From the NCBI RefSeq assembly GCF_030518235.1, contig NZ_JAULSA010000024.1, positions 1 to 50,078 of the forward strand: 50,078 nucleotides of DNA. Direction: 5' to 3'. Shown here in pieces: positions 11,078-19,642 of the stretch. The position numbers and the translations under genes are program-made. Under the pieces are notes generated by a model, which did not search any database, was not told the DNA's origin, and saw only the letters and a program-made list of their open reading frames with translations. The stretch's first letter is position 1. The number at the start of each line of letters is the position of its first letter. The DNA comes from Saccharibacillus sp. CPCC 101409 (GTDB lineage: Bacteria > Bacillota > Bacilli > Paenibacillales > Paenibacillaceae).

Positions 11078-11104
11078 AAAGCCGGAGCAGCCGCTCCGGC
11101 TTCT
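11078..11104. terminator. Hairpin next to the Rrf2-type gene
   Basis: AAAGCCGGAG-N6-CTCCGGCTT, almost identical to the hairpin at 10726-10749. The T tract is weak on both strands (TTTAG or TTCTT), so it may be a partial terminator for the Rrf2-type gene, whose stop is at 11165. The near-identical pair brackets array II. Confidence 0.6.
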
Positions 11105-11164
11105 TATCCCCGCCCTCCGCCGTATCGCAGTATTGCTTCTCTGCTCAACCTCGCGCTTCGTCTC

Positions 11165-11668
11165 TTATTCCCGGCCGGGGGCCTCCGACGTTCCGGCCGG
11201 AGCCGGCGGGCAGATCGCCGCCAGCGCTTCAAGCCCGCCGAGCCCCTCAAGCTGCGAGACGTCTCCCGCAACCGCGGCGACCGTCGTGTTCTCCAGCACG
11301 CGCTCCATGGCGCGCTGGGCCTCGATAAAGATCGGGTTCATCGCGGCCTGGATATTGCGCCCGACCTCGCAGTTCGGGTTCGGGCTGTCGTGGACGGCGA
11401 ACAGCTCGCCTTCGCCGACCGCGTTCACGGCTTTGTAGACATCGAGCAGCGTGATGTCTTCAAGCGGCCGGCGCAGCCGGGAACCGGCTACGCCGGCTCT
11501 CGCTTCGACCAGCCCGGCCCGGCCGAGCATGCCGGTAATGCGCCGGATCACGACCGGATTCGTGTTTACGCTGGATGCGATAAACTCCGAAGTTGCCGTG
11601 CCCGGCTCCGAGACGCTGAGCAGGATAAGAGTGTGAACCGCGACCGGAAACTTTGTGCTGATATTCAT
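11165..11668 (-). CDS. Rrf2-family transcriptional regulator, YwnA-like
   Basis: A 167-residue winged-helix regulator. The N-terminal part (FPVAVHTLILLS, SVNTNPVVIRRITGMLGRAGLV) is the Rrf2 helix-turn-helix, and GELFAVHDSPNPNCEVGRNIQ closely follows Bacillus YwnA. It lacks the three-cysteine cluster of the Fe-S members IscR and NsrR, so it probably does not carry a cluster. The C-terminus is extended by about 25 residues rich in Gly, Ala and Pro. The ATG at 11668 is chosen because GGGAGG precedes it; a longer frame upstream has no binding site. Target genes are not evident; the upstream neighbour is ilvE, also on the minus strand. Confidence 0.85.
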   Translation of the reverse strand: MNISTKFPVAVHTLILLSVSEPGTATSEFIASSVNTNPVVIRRITGMLGRAGLVEARAGVAGSRLRRPLEDITLLDVYKAVNAVGEGELFAVHDSPNPNCEVGRNIQAAMNPIFIEAQRAMERVLENTTVAAVAGDVSQLEGLGGLEALAAICPPAPAGTSEAPGRE

Positions 11669-11897
11669 GCTGAATGCCTCCCTTCCGGCGCTTCTTTCGG
11701 ACTTGTTTATTTCGCCATTCCAAAGCCGGCAGCCGGCGCGCCTCTGCGGCGCGTCCGGTTCTGCCGGTCGGGTTTGTCCGTTCTTTATTGAAACCATTGT
11801 AGTTACATTCCATACTTCTGTCAATCCCGCAATCCCGCATGAAGATCGATTATAGGAGTCCGGTTCTATGCCGGGCACGAACAGCTTCTATGCGAAA

Positions 11898-13001
11898 TCA
11901 GCCCCGCGCCGCTTCGGCGCCGACGATGGTCTGCGTCCAGCCGAAGCGGTCTTCGCTGTCGCCGCGCTGAAGCGAAGTCAGCTCGTCGTACAGGCGCTGC
12001 GTCCATTCGCCGGTTTGGCCGCCGCCGATCGAGTACGACCGGCCGTTCCAGCCGATCTCGCCGATCGGGGAAATCACGGCCGCCGTGCCGGTACCGAACG
12101 CTTCGAGCAGCGTGCCGTCTTCCGCGTATCCGCACAGCTCGTCGATCGTAATCGGACGCTCTTCCACTTCGATGTCCAGATCGCGCAGCAGGTGGATAAC
12201 CGAATCGCGCGTAATGCCCTGCAGGATGCTGCCGCTCAGCGCCGGCGTCACCACTTTGTCCCCGATGCGGAAAAAAACGTTCATGCTGCCGACTTCCTCG
12301 ACGTAACGGCGGTGTACGCCGTCGAGCCACAGCACCTGCGAATAGCCGGCCGCATGCGCGTTTTCCTGCGCCTGCATACTCGCGGCGTAATTGCCGGCCG
12401 TTTTGGCTTCGCCTACGCCGCCGACTACGGCGCGCACGTCGCGCGTTTCCACGTGGATGCGGACCGGATTCAGTCCTTCTTCATAGTATGCGCCTACCGG
12501 CGACAGGATAATCATCATCTTGTAGCTCAAAGAAGGCGTCGCCCCCAGCTGCGGTTCGGTCGCGATCACGAACGGCCGGATATACAGCGACATGCCCGGC
12601 TCCGCCGGAACCCATTCGCGGTCGATCCGCACCAGTTCCTTGAGCGCTTCAAGTACGAACGCCGCATCTACTTCCGGAATATTCATTCTGCGACACGAAC
12701 GGTTGAAGCGCTCGAAGTTCTTCTCCGGACGGAACAAACGGATCGAGCCGTCGGGACCGGTATAAGCTTTCATGCCTTCGAAAATGGTCTGGCCGTAGTG
12801 GAACACTTTGGCCGCCGGGTCCATCGGAATCGGTCCGTACGGCACGATCTTGGCGTCGTGCCAGCCTTTTCCCGATTCGAAGTCCATTGTAAACATATGA
12901 TCCGTAAGATGAATCCCGAAGCCGAGCTTGTCGTAATCGGGCTTCACTCTCGGACTCGTCGTCTTTTCGATCTTCAGTTGATTGTTCAGTTCACCCTGCA
13001 T
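11898..13001 (-). CDS. ilvE: Branched-chain amino acid aminotransferase
   Basis: PLP-dependent fold type IV enzyme that transaminates leucine, isoleucine and valine with their keto acids. The 367-residue size and the N-terminal ...FGIHLTDHMFTMDF segment put it in the longer bacterial type II group. The PLP lysine is about Lys200 in GGVGEAKTAGNYAAS; EVGSMNVFF and GTGTAAVISPIGEI are further family blocks. The ATG at 13001 fits the GAGGAG site better than a GTG three codons earlier. A divergent LysR-type gene lies about 110 bases away with a dyad between them, so control by that regulator is plausible. Confidence 0.93.
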   Translation of the reverse strand: MQGELNNQLKIEKTTSPRVKPDYDKLGFGIHLTDHMFTMDFESGKGWHDAKIVPYGPIPMDPAAKVFHYGQTIFEGMKAYTGPDGSIRLFRPEKNFERFNRSCRRMNIPEVDAAFVLEALKELVRIDREWVPAEPGMSLYIRPFVIATEPQLGATPSLSYKMMIILSPVGAYYEEGLNPVRIHVETRDVRAVVGGVGEAKTAGNYAASMQAQENAHAAGYSQVLWLDGVHRRYVEEVGSMNVFFRIGDKVVTPALSGSILQGITRDSVIHLLRDLDIEVEERPITIDELCGYAEDGTLLEAFGTGTAAVISPIGEIGWNGRSYSIGGGQTGEWTQRLYDELTSLQRGDSEDRFGWTQTIVGAEAARG

Positions 13002-13077
13002 GCTGCACACTCCTCTTTTTATCTTGAATCATACCAGTCTCTTTCCTATATTAATAATATCCGTTTCGTCACATATT

Positions 13078-13094
13078 CATACCCTAAAAGTATG
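13078..13094. promoter_or_regulatory. LysR-type binding site between ilvE and the lysR gene
   Basis: CATAC-N7-GTATG is a perfect five-base dyad containing the T-N11-A pattern typical of LysR-type regulators. It lies 18 bases before the lysR-type start and about 80 bases before ilvE, so it could serve autoregulation, divergent control, or both. Confidence 0.6.
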
Positions 13095-13111
13095 AAAGGA
13101 GCCAAAAAAAT

Positions 13112-14020
13112 ATGGATCTTCGTCAGCTTCGCTATTTTGCCGCCGTCGCGCGGGAAGGCCAGATCACGGCCGCCGCCAAAAAGTTGAATATGGAGCAGCC
13201 GCCGCTGAGCCGTCAGATGAAGCAGCTTGAAGAAGAAATGGGCACCGCGCTGTTCGATCGCAGCGGACGCAGACTGGCGCTGACCGAGGCCGGACAGCGG
13301 CTGTACGAACGCTCGGAAGAATTGTTCGTCCGCTTCGAGGAAACGATGCTGGAAATCCGCGAACTGGGCGAAGGAAGCGGCGGCACCCTTTCGATCGGCG
13401 CCGTCGTCTCCTGCGTATCGCTGCTCCCTGGCGCAATCGAGCGCTTCAGCCGCGGCTATCCCGGCGTCGGCTTCAAGATCCAGGGAGGCGATCATTTCCA
13501 GCTGGCCGAGCTGCTGAGGCGGCGCAGGATCGAATTGATTCTCGCCCGGCTTCCGTTCGAAGCGCCTCACGGAGCGGACGACTATATCGTCGCTCCGCTG
13601 CCGAACGATCCGCTCGCGGTCGCGGTCCCGGCTTCGTGGACCGAATACGCCGGCCGGGATTCGATCGGGCTCGGCGAACTGGCCGACCGGCCTTTTCTTA
13701 CGCTCAAAACGGACCTGACGACCGGCATGCACGAGCGCATCATGCTGGAGTTCGGCGAGCGCGGCGTGCAGCCCGACGTTTTCTGCGAATGTTCCAGCGT
13801 GTCGGTAATTCTGGCGCTGATCGCGCAGGGACTCGGCGTATCTTTGCTGCCCCGCTCGGTGCTGGACTCGCTGCGTCCCGAAGGATGCCGGATGCTGGAA
13901 CTCGAAAACGCCGAGCTCCAGCCGGACGTCGGCGTGATCTGGCTGCGCGGCCGCTACTTATCCAAAAGCGCGGAGCGTTTTATCGCCGAACTCCGGCACC
14001 GCCCGGGCGGCTCCGCATAA
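13112..14020 (+). CDS. LysR-family transcriptional regulator
   Basis: A 302-residue regulator with the N-terminal HTH (LRYFAAVAREGQITAAAKKL, PPLSRQMKQLEEEMG) over residues 1-60 and a substrate-binding domain from about residue 90 (GGTLSIGAVVS...ALIAQGLGVSLLPRS). An AAAGGAG ribosome binding site precedes the ATG. It is transcribed divergently from ilvE. The effector is unknown; related Bacillus regulators respond to aromatic acids or amino acid precursors, so no specific function is claimed. Confidence 0.88.
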   Translation: MDLRQLRYFAAVAREGQITAAAKKLNMEQPPLSRQMKQLEEEMGTALFDRSGRRLALTEAGQRLYERSEELFVRFEETMLEIRELGEGSGGTLSIGAVVSCVSLLPGAIERFSRGYPGVGFKIQGGDHFQLAELLRRRRIELILARLPFEAPHGADDYIVAPLPNDPLAVAVPASWTEYAGRDSIGLGELADRPFLTLKTDLTTGMHERIMLEFGERGVQPDVFCECSSVSVILALIAQGLGVSLLPRSVLDSLRPEGCRMLELENAELQPDVGVIWLRGRYLSKSAERFIAELRHRPGGSA

Positions 14021-14032
14021 CCTCTCCATATA

Positions 14033-14075
14033 TAAAAAAAACCGGCGCCGGGGCGTTTATGATCCGCCCGGCGCC
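14033..14075. terminator. Bidirectional terminator between convergent genes
   Basis: GGCGCCGGGGCG pairs with CGCCCGGCGCC (one bulged G). On the minus strand the stem is followed by eight T residues; on the plus strand by a shorter CCTTTT tract. It serves the lysR-type gene and the secreted-protein gene that ends at 14119. Confidence 0.85.
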
Positions 14076-14118
14076 AGCCTTTTCCCTGCATTCGGTTTCT
14101 TTTATCCCAATTCCGCTT

Positions 14119-15237
14119 TTACAAGCCGCTGAACGGATTCGCGCCTTTCGGCAGCAGCGAAGCGAACGTAAAGTCGAACGCCGGAATACCGGCCGCATAA
14201 GCCGTATATTCGTACTGCTGGAAGAAGATCACGATCCCGCCGTTTTTCACGTAAAAGTCGGGATCGCTGCCGATCGTTTTGAAGGTATCGAATACGCCGG
14301 TTTCTTCTTTGGCGAATTCCTTCGCGATCTGCTTGTCGATCTCGCCGCGGTAGTTCGGGTTGGCTTTAAGCAGCGTGTCCAGCTCGATTTCCTTGCCGCT
14401 GTTCAGCGAGAAGGTATAACCGGTTTGGAACGTTCCGCCGTGCGCGCCGCCGTAGTATACGTAATCCTGGAGCACGAGACTGAGCACGCCGTCTTTATTA
14501 TAAGCGACGGTATAATCAGACTGCGCTTCGTAATTGCCGTTGCCGATCGAAGGGTCCTGCTTCTTGATCTGCTGTTTGAACTCGGCCAGGGCGTTGTCCG
14601 CGTGGCTTTTGAGCTTCTTGTTGATGGCGGCAATGCCCGCTTCGCTGCCCGAGACCTGCGGATAGCGGATGCTGATGTCTGTCGTGCCTTCTTTGCTTTT
14701 GATCGTTTTGGCCGTGATCTTGACGCCTTTCGACGCGGTCGGCTTCAGCGCCAGCGTGCCTGTCTTAGCGCTCCAGCTCCCGTCGATGCCGCCGTAGTCG
14801 CGCAGCGCCGAGAACGGAATATACATGGAGCCGCCGATTACCCGGCCTTCGCTTTCCAGGCTGACGCCGCCGGCGCCGATCCAGACTTTATTCTCGTAGG
14901 AAGAAAGATGCAGCGGGTTGGGCGAAGTGCCCAGCGTATACTGGGTCGTCGATTTATCGTAACGCAGCGACAGGCCGGACGCTTTCGCCAGCGCTTTCAC
15001 CGGTACGTAAGTATTGCCTCCGATTTGCAGCGCGCTTGCGCCCACCGCTTTTCCGTTCCAGGTCACTTTGACGCTTTTGACGGCGCTTGTCTGGCTTGCG
15101 GCCGCCGCTGCGGCATGCGCGCCTTCTACGCCGATCGCCGCGGTTCCGGGAAGCAGCAGACCGGCCGTCAGAACGGCGGCCGTCACCATTCTGGTTGTTT
15201 TGTGCCGTTTTTTTGCGGTGGAGGATGTCGTGTTCAT
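14119..15237 (-). CDS. Secreted DUF3298-type protein with copper amine oxidase-like N-terminal domain
   Basis: A 372-residue exported protein. Residues 1-50 form a signal peptide (KKRHKTTRMV, hydrophobic stretch, then AHAAAAAA). Residues 55-165 resemble the copper amine oxidase-like N-terminal domain common in Paenibacillaceae (IGGNTYVPVKALAKASG, GSMYIPFSALRDYGG), which is not an oxidase by itself. The C-terminal half (DISIRYPQVSG, YGGAHGGTFQTGYTFSLNSGKEI, FFQQYEYTAYAAGI) is the DUF4163/DUF3298 arrangement also found in RsiV and PdaC, the former a lysozyme-binding anti-sigma factor. A role at the cell wall is therefore an inference. The ATG at 15237 follows AAAGGAG. Confidence 0.8.
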   Translation of the reverse strand: MNTTSSTAKKRHKTTRMVTAAVLTAGLLLPGTAAIGVEGAHAAAAAASQTSAVKSVKVTWNGKAVGASALQIGGNTYVPVKALAKASGLSLRYDKSTTQYTLGTSPNPLHLSSYENKVWIGAGGVSLESEGRVIGGSMYIPFSALRDYGGIDGSWSAKTGTLALKPTASKGVKITAKTIKSKEGTTDISIRYPQVSGSEAGIAAINKKLKSHADNALAEFKQQIKKQDPSIGNGNYEAQSDYTVAYNKDGVLSLVLQDYVYYGGAHGGTFQTGYTFSLNSGKEIELDTLLKANPNYRGEIDKQIAKEFAKEETGVFDTFKTIGSDPDFYVKNGGIVIFFQQYEYTAYAAGIPAFDFTFASLLPKGANPFSGL

Positions 15238-15402
15238 GAAGTTCAGCTCCTTTATTTCCTGACGGTGTCTTGTTGTTACCTCTGTGATTATAAAGGGATC
15301 GAAGAACCGGAAGGTGACAATCCACATTACAATATTGCAACTTCAAACCAAGCCGTCAGACGGACTTTTAACCAAAAAGTCAACGTTTCCGCGGCCGCAT
15401 CG

Positions 15403-16023
15403 TTACAGCTGGGGACTGACTCCCAGTTTGGGCGTACTCATGATGCTCGACAGCCTCCCGCCCGGCGGCGCCGGACGCATCGGGAAATCCAGTTCCAGAA
15501 TCAGCATCGGAAGCTTGTTGTCGGTCAGATCGCGGTCGGCAAAGTAACCGTAGAATGAATACAGGTAGCCGCACGGATAATTGTCCAGGTCGTTCTCTCC
15601 GTATTCGCGGAACACCGTCGTCCCCTCCACTTCGCTGAAGTCGGGCTGGGTACGCAGCATTTCGCCGTAGTCCAGTTCGGGGGCGAACCGTTCGCCTCCG
15701 GAAGCTCTGGCGGCCAGAAGCTCCACCATGCGATGCAGCATTTTAACCGGTCGGTTGGGCGACGCGATCAAAATCTCGGGGTGGCCGAAACTGTATTCCA
15801 GTCCGATCGTAAAAGCGTAGTTCATGCCCTCGTCCGATAAACTCATCGCCACCCAGCCGTCCTTCATCATTTCGGGGATATAAGACAGTCTTTTTCGGCA
15901 AAAATCGGGATAATGTTCGCCAAATAAAGCGTATCTCTCCACCAGGTTGCGGCGCGGGTTCTCATGCAGCAGTCTTCTGTAGTATTGTTTACGCGTTTCC
16001 GGGATGTTTAACGTTTCGATCAT
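15403..16023 (-). CDS. DUF4262-like protein
   Basis: A 206-residue soluble protein. The central block with AFTIGLEYSFGHPEILIAS and FREYGENDLDNYPCGYLYSFYGYF resembles DUF4262 proteins, in which a short F-T-x-G-L motif is conserved. No function is known. The ATG at 16023 is preferred to a GTG three codons upstream, because that GTG lies inside the GAGGTG ribosome binding site. It has no operon partner on its strand, and no terminator is seen after its stop. Confidence 0.65.
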   Translation of the reverse strand: MIETLNIPETRKQYYRRLLHENPRRNLVERYALFGEHYPDFCRKRLSYIPEMMKDGWVAMSLSDEGMNYAFTIGLEYSFGHPEILIASPNRPVKMLHRMVELLAARASGGERFAPELDYGEMLRTQPDFSEVEGTTVFREYGENDLDNYPCGYLYSFYGYFADRDLTDNKLPMLILELDFPMRPAPPGGRLSSIMSTPKLGVSPQL

Positions 16024-16189
16024 TGGAATCACCTCGCTTTATTTTCGGCTCCGATATTTTGGAAATCGCGGCCTCGCTTATTCTTTTTATAAACCTCACA
16101 CTCGTTTCCAAACAGTTTTGACGCCTTTTCCTGCAAAATTTTCTTGTTTCATTATGCTTCAAAGCCGCGGCCCGCCTGCGTTTAAGCAA

Positions 16190-16224
16190 GAAAGCCGCCT
16201 TCGCGCAGCGCGAAGACGGCTTTC
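16190..16224 (-). terminator. Terminator after the SIMPL-domain gene
   Basis: GAAAGCCGCCTTCGCG pairs with CGCGAAGACGGCTTTC except for one C-A mismatch. It lies about 70 bases beyond the stop of the gene at 16293-17051, with a short T tract on either side. Confidence 0.65.
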
Positions 16225-16292
16225 TCATTATTCTAATTTTGTTTAAAACTTCTATCCTTGCATTCAATCGCATTCCCTTATAAAAAACTCGT

Positions 16293-17051
16293 TTATTTCA
16301 TTTCGTACTGCACGGTGAGCTGGCTTGTAATCGTGATTTGTCCCGGGTCGATCGCGGTGCTGTCGGCGGAAGAAGCCGTTTCCGCAGCCGCGTTCTTCAT
16401 TTGATACGGCTGGTACACGATCGGAGTATCCGCTCCGTCCAGGCTGATCGATACGATCGCGCCGAGCTGACGGTTTGCCGCTTTGGCGATAGCGCCCGCT
16501 TTGGTGCTTGCGCTGTTCATCGCTTTGGCGATGGCATCCGCTTCGTACGATTCCGGATTCTCGGCCGCGAAGCTGATATTCTGGATGCGGTTTGCGCCCG
16601 CTTCCGAAGCTTCGTCCAGCAGCTGGCCGATCTTGTCGAGGTCGCGATACGTGACTTTAAGCGTATGGGTAGCGCTGTAATCTTTGACTTTCTGTCCGTC
16701 TTTCTCGGTGTACGTGTAGTTCGGGGAAACGTAGAATTGATCCGTCTCGATATCTTTCGCGGCGATTTTCCACTGGGTTTTCAGCAGAGCGCTCAGTTTG
16801 TTCATCACGGCCGCCGTTTTCTTCTGGGCCGCGGCTGCCGTATCCGCGTTCGATTCGACGCCGATATACAGATAAGCCACATCCGGATTGATTTTCACTT
16901 CGCCTTTGCCGACTACGTTGATTACATTCACAGCCGTCACCTCCGCAGCTTGTGCCTGATTGATTCCGAGCGCCGACGGCGCGGCGGCTCCTCCGATCAA
17001 TAACGAACCGGCAACCAGTACGCTGCCCAGCGGTTTCATCCACATTTTCAT
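16293..17051 (-). CDS. Secreted SIMPL (DUF541) domain protein
   Basis: A 252-residue exported protein: residues 1-36 are a signal peptide (positively charged start, hydrophobic core, NQAQAAEV cleavage region). The remainder matches the SIMPL/DUF541 family (INVVGKGEVKINPDVAYLYIGVES, then TQWKIAAKDIETDQFYVSP, ATHTLKVTYRDLDKIGQLLDEA and ANRIQNISFAAENPE). Family members such as E. coli YggE are linked to oxidative stress protection and others are periplasmic or surface proteins, but the activity is unknown. An AGGAGGGG site precedes the ATG. It lies after the SLH hydrolase gene on the same strand but is separated from it by a terminator. Confidence 0.85.
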   Translation of the reverse strand: MKMWMKPLGSVLVAGSLLIGGAAAPSALGINQAQAAEVTAVNVINVVGKGEVKINPDVAYLYIGVESNADTAAAAQKKTAAVMNKLSALLKTQWKIAAKDIETDQFYVSPNYTYTEKDGQKVKDYSATHTLKVTYRDLDKIGQLLDEASEAGANRIQNISFAAENPESYEADAIAKAMNSASTKAGAIAKAANRQLGAIVSISLDGADTPIVYQPYQMKNAAAETASSADSTAIDPGQITITSQLTVQYEMK

Positions 17052-17146
17052 CGTTTACCCCTCCTGATTGGTTTTGAATTACCCTCTAAACGCCGGACCT
17101 GCGCAAAAGGTTGCGGCAGCGCGGGCTGTAAACGAAATTTTTTTGT

Positions 17147-17195
17147 AAAAAAACCGCTCTTCTCTATTCGCAACGGCTGCGGGAGAGAAAAGCGG
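17147..17195 (-). terminator. Terminator after the serine hydrolase gene
   Basis: CCGCTCTTCTCT pairs with AGAGAAAAGCGG with one mismatch; seven T residues follow on the minus strand. It ends 20 bases beyond the stop at 17215. Confidence 0.8.
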
Positions 17196-17214
17196 CATCG
17201 AGGACGAAAAGACT

Positions 17215-19317
17215 TTAAGCGGCCGGACCTTCCGGCTTCTGAAGGCTCTGGGAGCCGAGTACCGTGCTGGTCAGCAGCAGATCGTTGATCGCGGCGTTCT
17301 CGGCGCGGGTGAGCACTTTCTTGGACTGGTAGTCCGCGGCGCCCGCGGCGTTGATCTTGACTTCCGGACCGTAGTAGCCCAGCAGCACCATCAGTTTGAC
17401 GGCGGGCACGGCCCATTTATCGGTCTTGCCGGTCAGCTTGACCGAAGACAGCAGTTCTTCCGGATACAGGCCCGCGGTCGAGTTGTAGATAATCGCGGCG
17501 GCTTCCTGACGGGTAATCGGACGATCCGGGTTGAACTGGCCTTTGGCGCTGCCGGAGATCAGGCCGTACTCGTAAGCGGTCTGGATCGCGGCGGCGTACG
17601 GATGGCCTTTGACGTCACTGAATTCCGGCGCGTTCTCGGACAGCGGAATCGCGGACGTGCGCATCAGCATGTCCACGTATTCGCCGCGCGTTACCGGCTG
17701 GTCGGGACCGAACGACAGGTTCGGATCGTTCGGGTAGTAACGCAGCGATTGCAGGTCCAGGATGTACTTCGAGTACGGATGCGTGGACGGGATATCGTTG
17801 AAGCCTGCCGGCTCCAATCCTTTTTGTTCGTAGCCCGCCGGGTTGAGATACGGTTCTTTGAGATAAGAAACGCTGCCGTCGCTTTCCGTCTTGAAGGCGA
17901 CCAGCATCTTGTCGGCGTCGATAAACAATCCGTCCGCAACCTGGCGCAGCGCGCGTTCGCCGGTCAGCGGATCGGACATGACCATGCGGCCGCGATTGCT
18001 GGTTCCCAATTTGGAAACGACGCTCTCGACGCGCAGATCTTTGTACAAGCCGGCGTAACGGTTAAGCTGCTCCGGCGATTCCGCCGCGTAAGCCGGGAAA
18101 TTGATTTCCTTCGCGTACTGCGGGAAGAACCGGTAAATAAACGCGGCGTACAGCATTTCGCGCAGCCCACCGTTCTCGTTGTAGACGACGAACACGCCCG
18201 TATCCTGCTCCGGAATCAGGAACATCAGCGAGCTTGCGCCCGGCATGTCGCCCGCTTTGGTGATGACTTTGTCGCTGCTTCCCGCGCCCGGCAGCTGCGA
18301 AGGCGCTTCGAAGCCGTACGTGGTGTCCGGCAGCAGCGGATGGATCGAAGAGCGGTACGTTTCCATCGACGCCACAGAGTCCGGTTTCAGGAACGAAGCG
18401 CCCGAAGCCGTCTTGCCGTCGTTCAGGAACGCGGTCATGAATTTGGCGATATCGCCCGCGGTGGACAGCATGCCGCCTTCCGGCATTACGGTCGGACGCA
18501 GGGTGTAGATCCCGAGCGGCTCGCCGCCCGAATAGCCTTCCGCGGAACGCTTCACCAGATCGTCGGACAGCATGAAACTGCTGGATTTCATGCCGAGCGG
18601 CGAGAAAACGTTTTTCTGCATATACGTTTCGAACGGCGTGCCGCTCGCGCGCTCTACGATATAGCCGAGCAGCAAATACGCGAAGTTGTCGTACATGTAA
18701 GCGGTACCCGGTTCGCGCACGACGTCCGGCATATATTTGCGCACGTAATCTTCGATGCTTACGCGTTCGTCGAAGTCGTCGTGCACGTCTTCTTGGAGAA
18801 TATCCTGAATTTGAAAACCGCTGCGGTGCGTCAGCAGATCGGCGACGGTAACGGGTTCGGCGAACGGATTGTCGAAAGTGATGTCGCCGAGATATGTACG
18901 AATGTCGTCATCCAGGCCCAGCTTGCCCTGTTCGACCAGCTGCATGGCAGCGGCGGCTACGAACGTTTTGGAGACCGAAGCCATGCGGAATACGGTGTTT
19001 TGCGGATCGACTTTCTTCTTGCCGTCGACTTTGGCATAACCGTAACCTTTCTCGGCCAGCGTCTTGCCGTTCTTGACAACGACGACCGCGGCGCCCGGAG
19101 CCATCTCCTTCACTTCGTCCAGCGCAAAGAATTCGTCGAGGAAAGCGTTGACCGAAGAAGCCGTAAGCGCGGTGTCCGTCTGCTTTGCGGCTGCGCTTTG
19201 CGCGGCCGGAGCGGCGGAAGCGAAGGTGGAAGGAACGAGAGTCAGCGCCAGCGTGGAAGCCAGCAGCGCTTTCGCCCATTTGGTCGAAGCCACCTTCCAA
19301 ATTTTTCTGTTTTTCAA
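17215..19317 (-). CDS. Secreted class C beta-lactamase-like serine hydrolase with SLH domains
   Basis: A 700-residue surface protein. A signal peptide covers about residues 1-35 (KNRKIWKVASTKWAKALLAS...TFASAA). Residues 65-420 are a class C beta-lactamase/D-alanyl-D-alanine carboxypeptidase-like domain with SxxK at Ser114-Lys117 (MASVSKTF) and the Y-D-N motif at 209-211; the third motif appears as KAG before DMPGASS. Residues about 535-690 hold three SLH-like repeats (YYPNDPNLSFGPDQPVTRGE, FNPDRPITRQEAAAIIYN) that anchor proteins to cell-wall polymers. The start is a TTG at 19317 because AGGGGAG lies eight bases before it; an ATG six codons upstream has no site. True lactamase activity is doubtful; a peptidase or esterase is more likely. 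Confidence 0.82.
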   Translation of the reverse strand: MKNRKIWKVASTKWAKALLASTLALTLVPSTFASAAPAAQSAAAKQTDTALTASSVNAFLDEFFALDEVKEMAPGAAVVVVKNGKTLAEKGYGYAKVDGKKKVDPQNTVFRMASVSKTFVAAAAMQLVEQGKLGLDDDIRTYLGDITFDNPFAEPVTVADLLTHRSGFQIQDILQEDVHDDFDERVSIEDYVRKYMPDVVREPGTAYMYDNFAYLLLGYIVERASGTPFETYMQKNVFSPLGMKSSSFMLSDDLVKRSAEGYSGGEPLGIYTLRPTVMPEGGMLSTAGDIAKFMTAFLNDGKTASGASFLKPDSVASMETYRSSIHPLLPDTTYGFEAPSQLPGAGSSDKVITKAGDMPGASSLMFLIPEQDTGVFVVYNENGGLREMLYAAFIYRFFPQYAKEINFPAYAAESPEQLNRYAGLYKDLRVESVVSKLGTSNRGRMVMSDPLTGERALRQVADGLFIDADKMLVAFKTESDGSVSYLKEPYLNPAGYEQKGLEPAGFNDIPSTHPYSKYILDLQSLRYYPNDPNLSFGPDQPVTRGEYVDMLMRTSAIPLSENAPEFSDVKGHPYAAAIQTAYEYGLISGSAKGQFNPDRPITRQEAAAIIYNSTAGLYPEELLSSVKLTGKTDKWAVPAVKLMVLLGYYGPEVKINAAGAADYQSKKVLTRAENAAINDLLLTSTVLGSQSLQKPEGPAA

Positions 19318-19536
19318 ATGATAGTCTCCCCTCATAATGAACAAGCTTTTGTCAGCCGATTTTCGCGGTATTCGCAAAAGGAAGCCCCTGCCGCTTAAAG
19401 GCATACCGTCAAGTTTGCGAAGCAAGCGTATCGGCAATAGTTTTTTAAACCTAAAGTCCTATTCCGTAAACAGTAAAAGCTTGATGAGAAGTATATTTTT
19501 TGTCAGATTCTTGTCGACGGCCTGTTGGCAGCGCAA

Positions 19537-19576
19537 AACCGCCCGTCCGAACGAAGAATCGCTCGGGCGGGCGGTT
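19537..19576 (-). terminator. Terminator after the HPr-like gene
   Basis: AACCGCCCGTCCGA pairs with TCGGGCGGGCGGTT (one G-T pair), followed by TTTT on the minus strand, about 65 bases past the HPr stop. The rest of the stretch 19318-19536 upstream of the hydrolase gene shows no gene and no convincing promoter. Confidence 0.8.
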
Positions 19577-19642
19577 AGGGTCAAAGCGTATAAACGGCCG
19601 CGAACCGGACTTGAAGACCGGGCCGCGAGCCGTATTTTCACT

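Noticed and set aside
17215..19317. Annotation as an antibiotic-resistance beta-lactamase
   Set aside because: The SLH fusion and atypical third motif fit a surface peptidase or esterase better; fold similarity does not show resistance.
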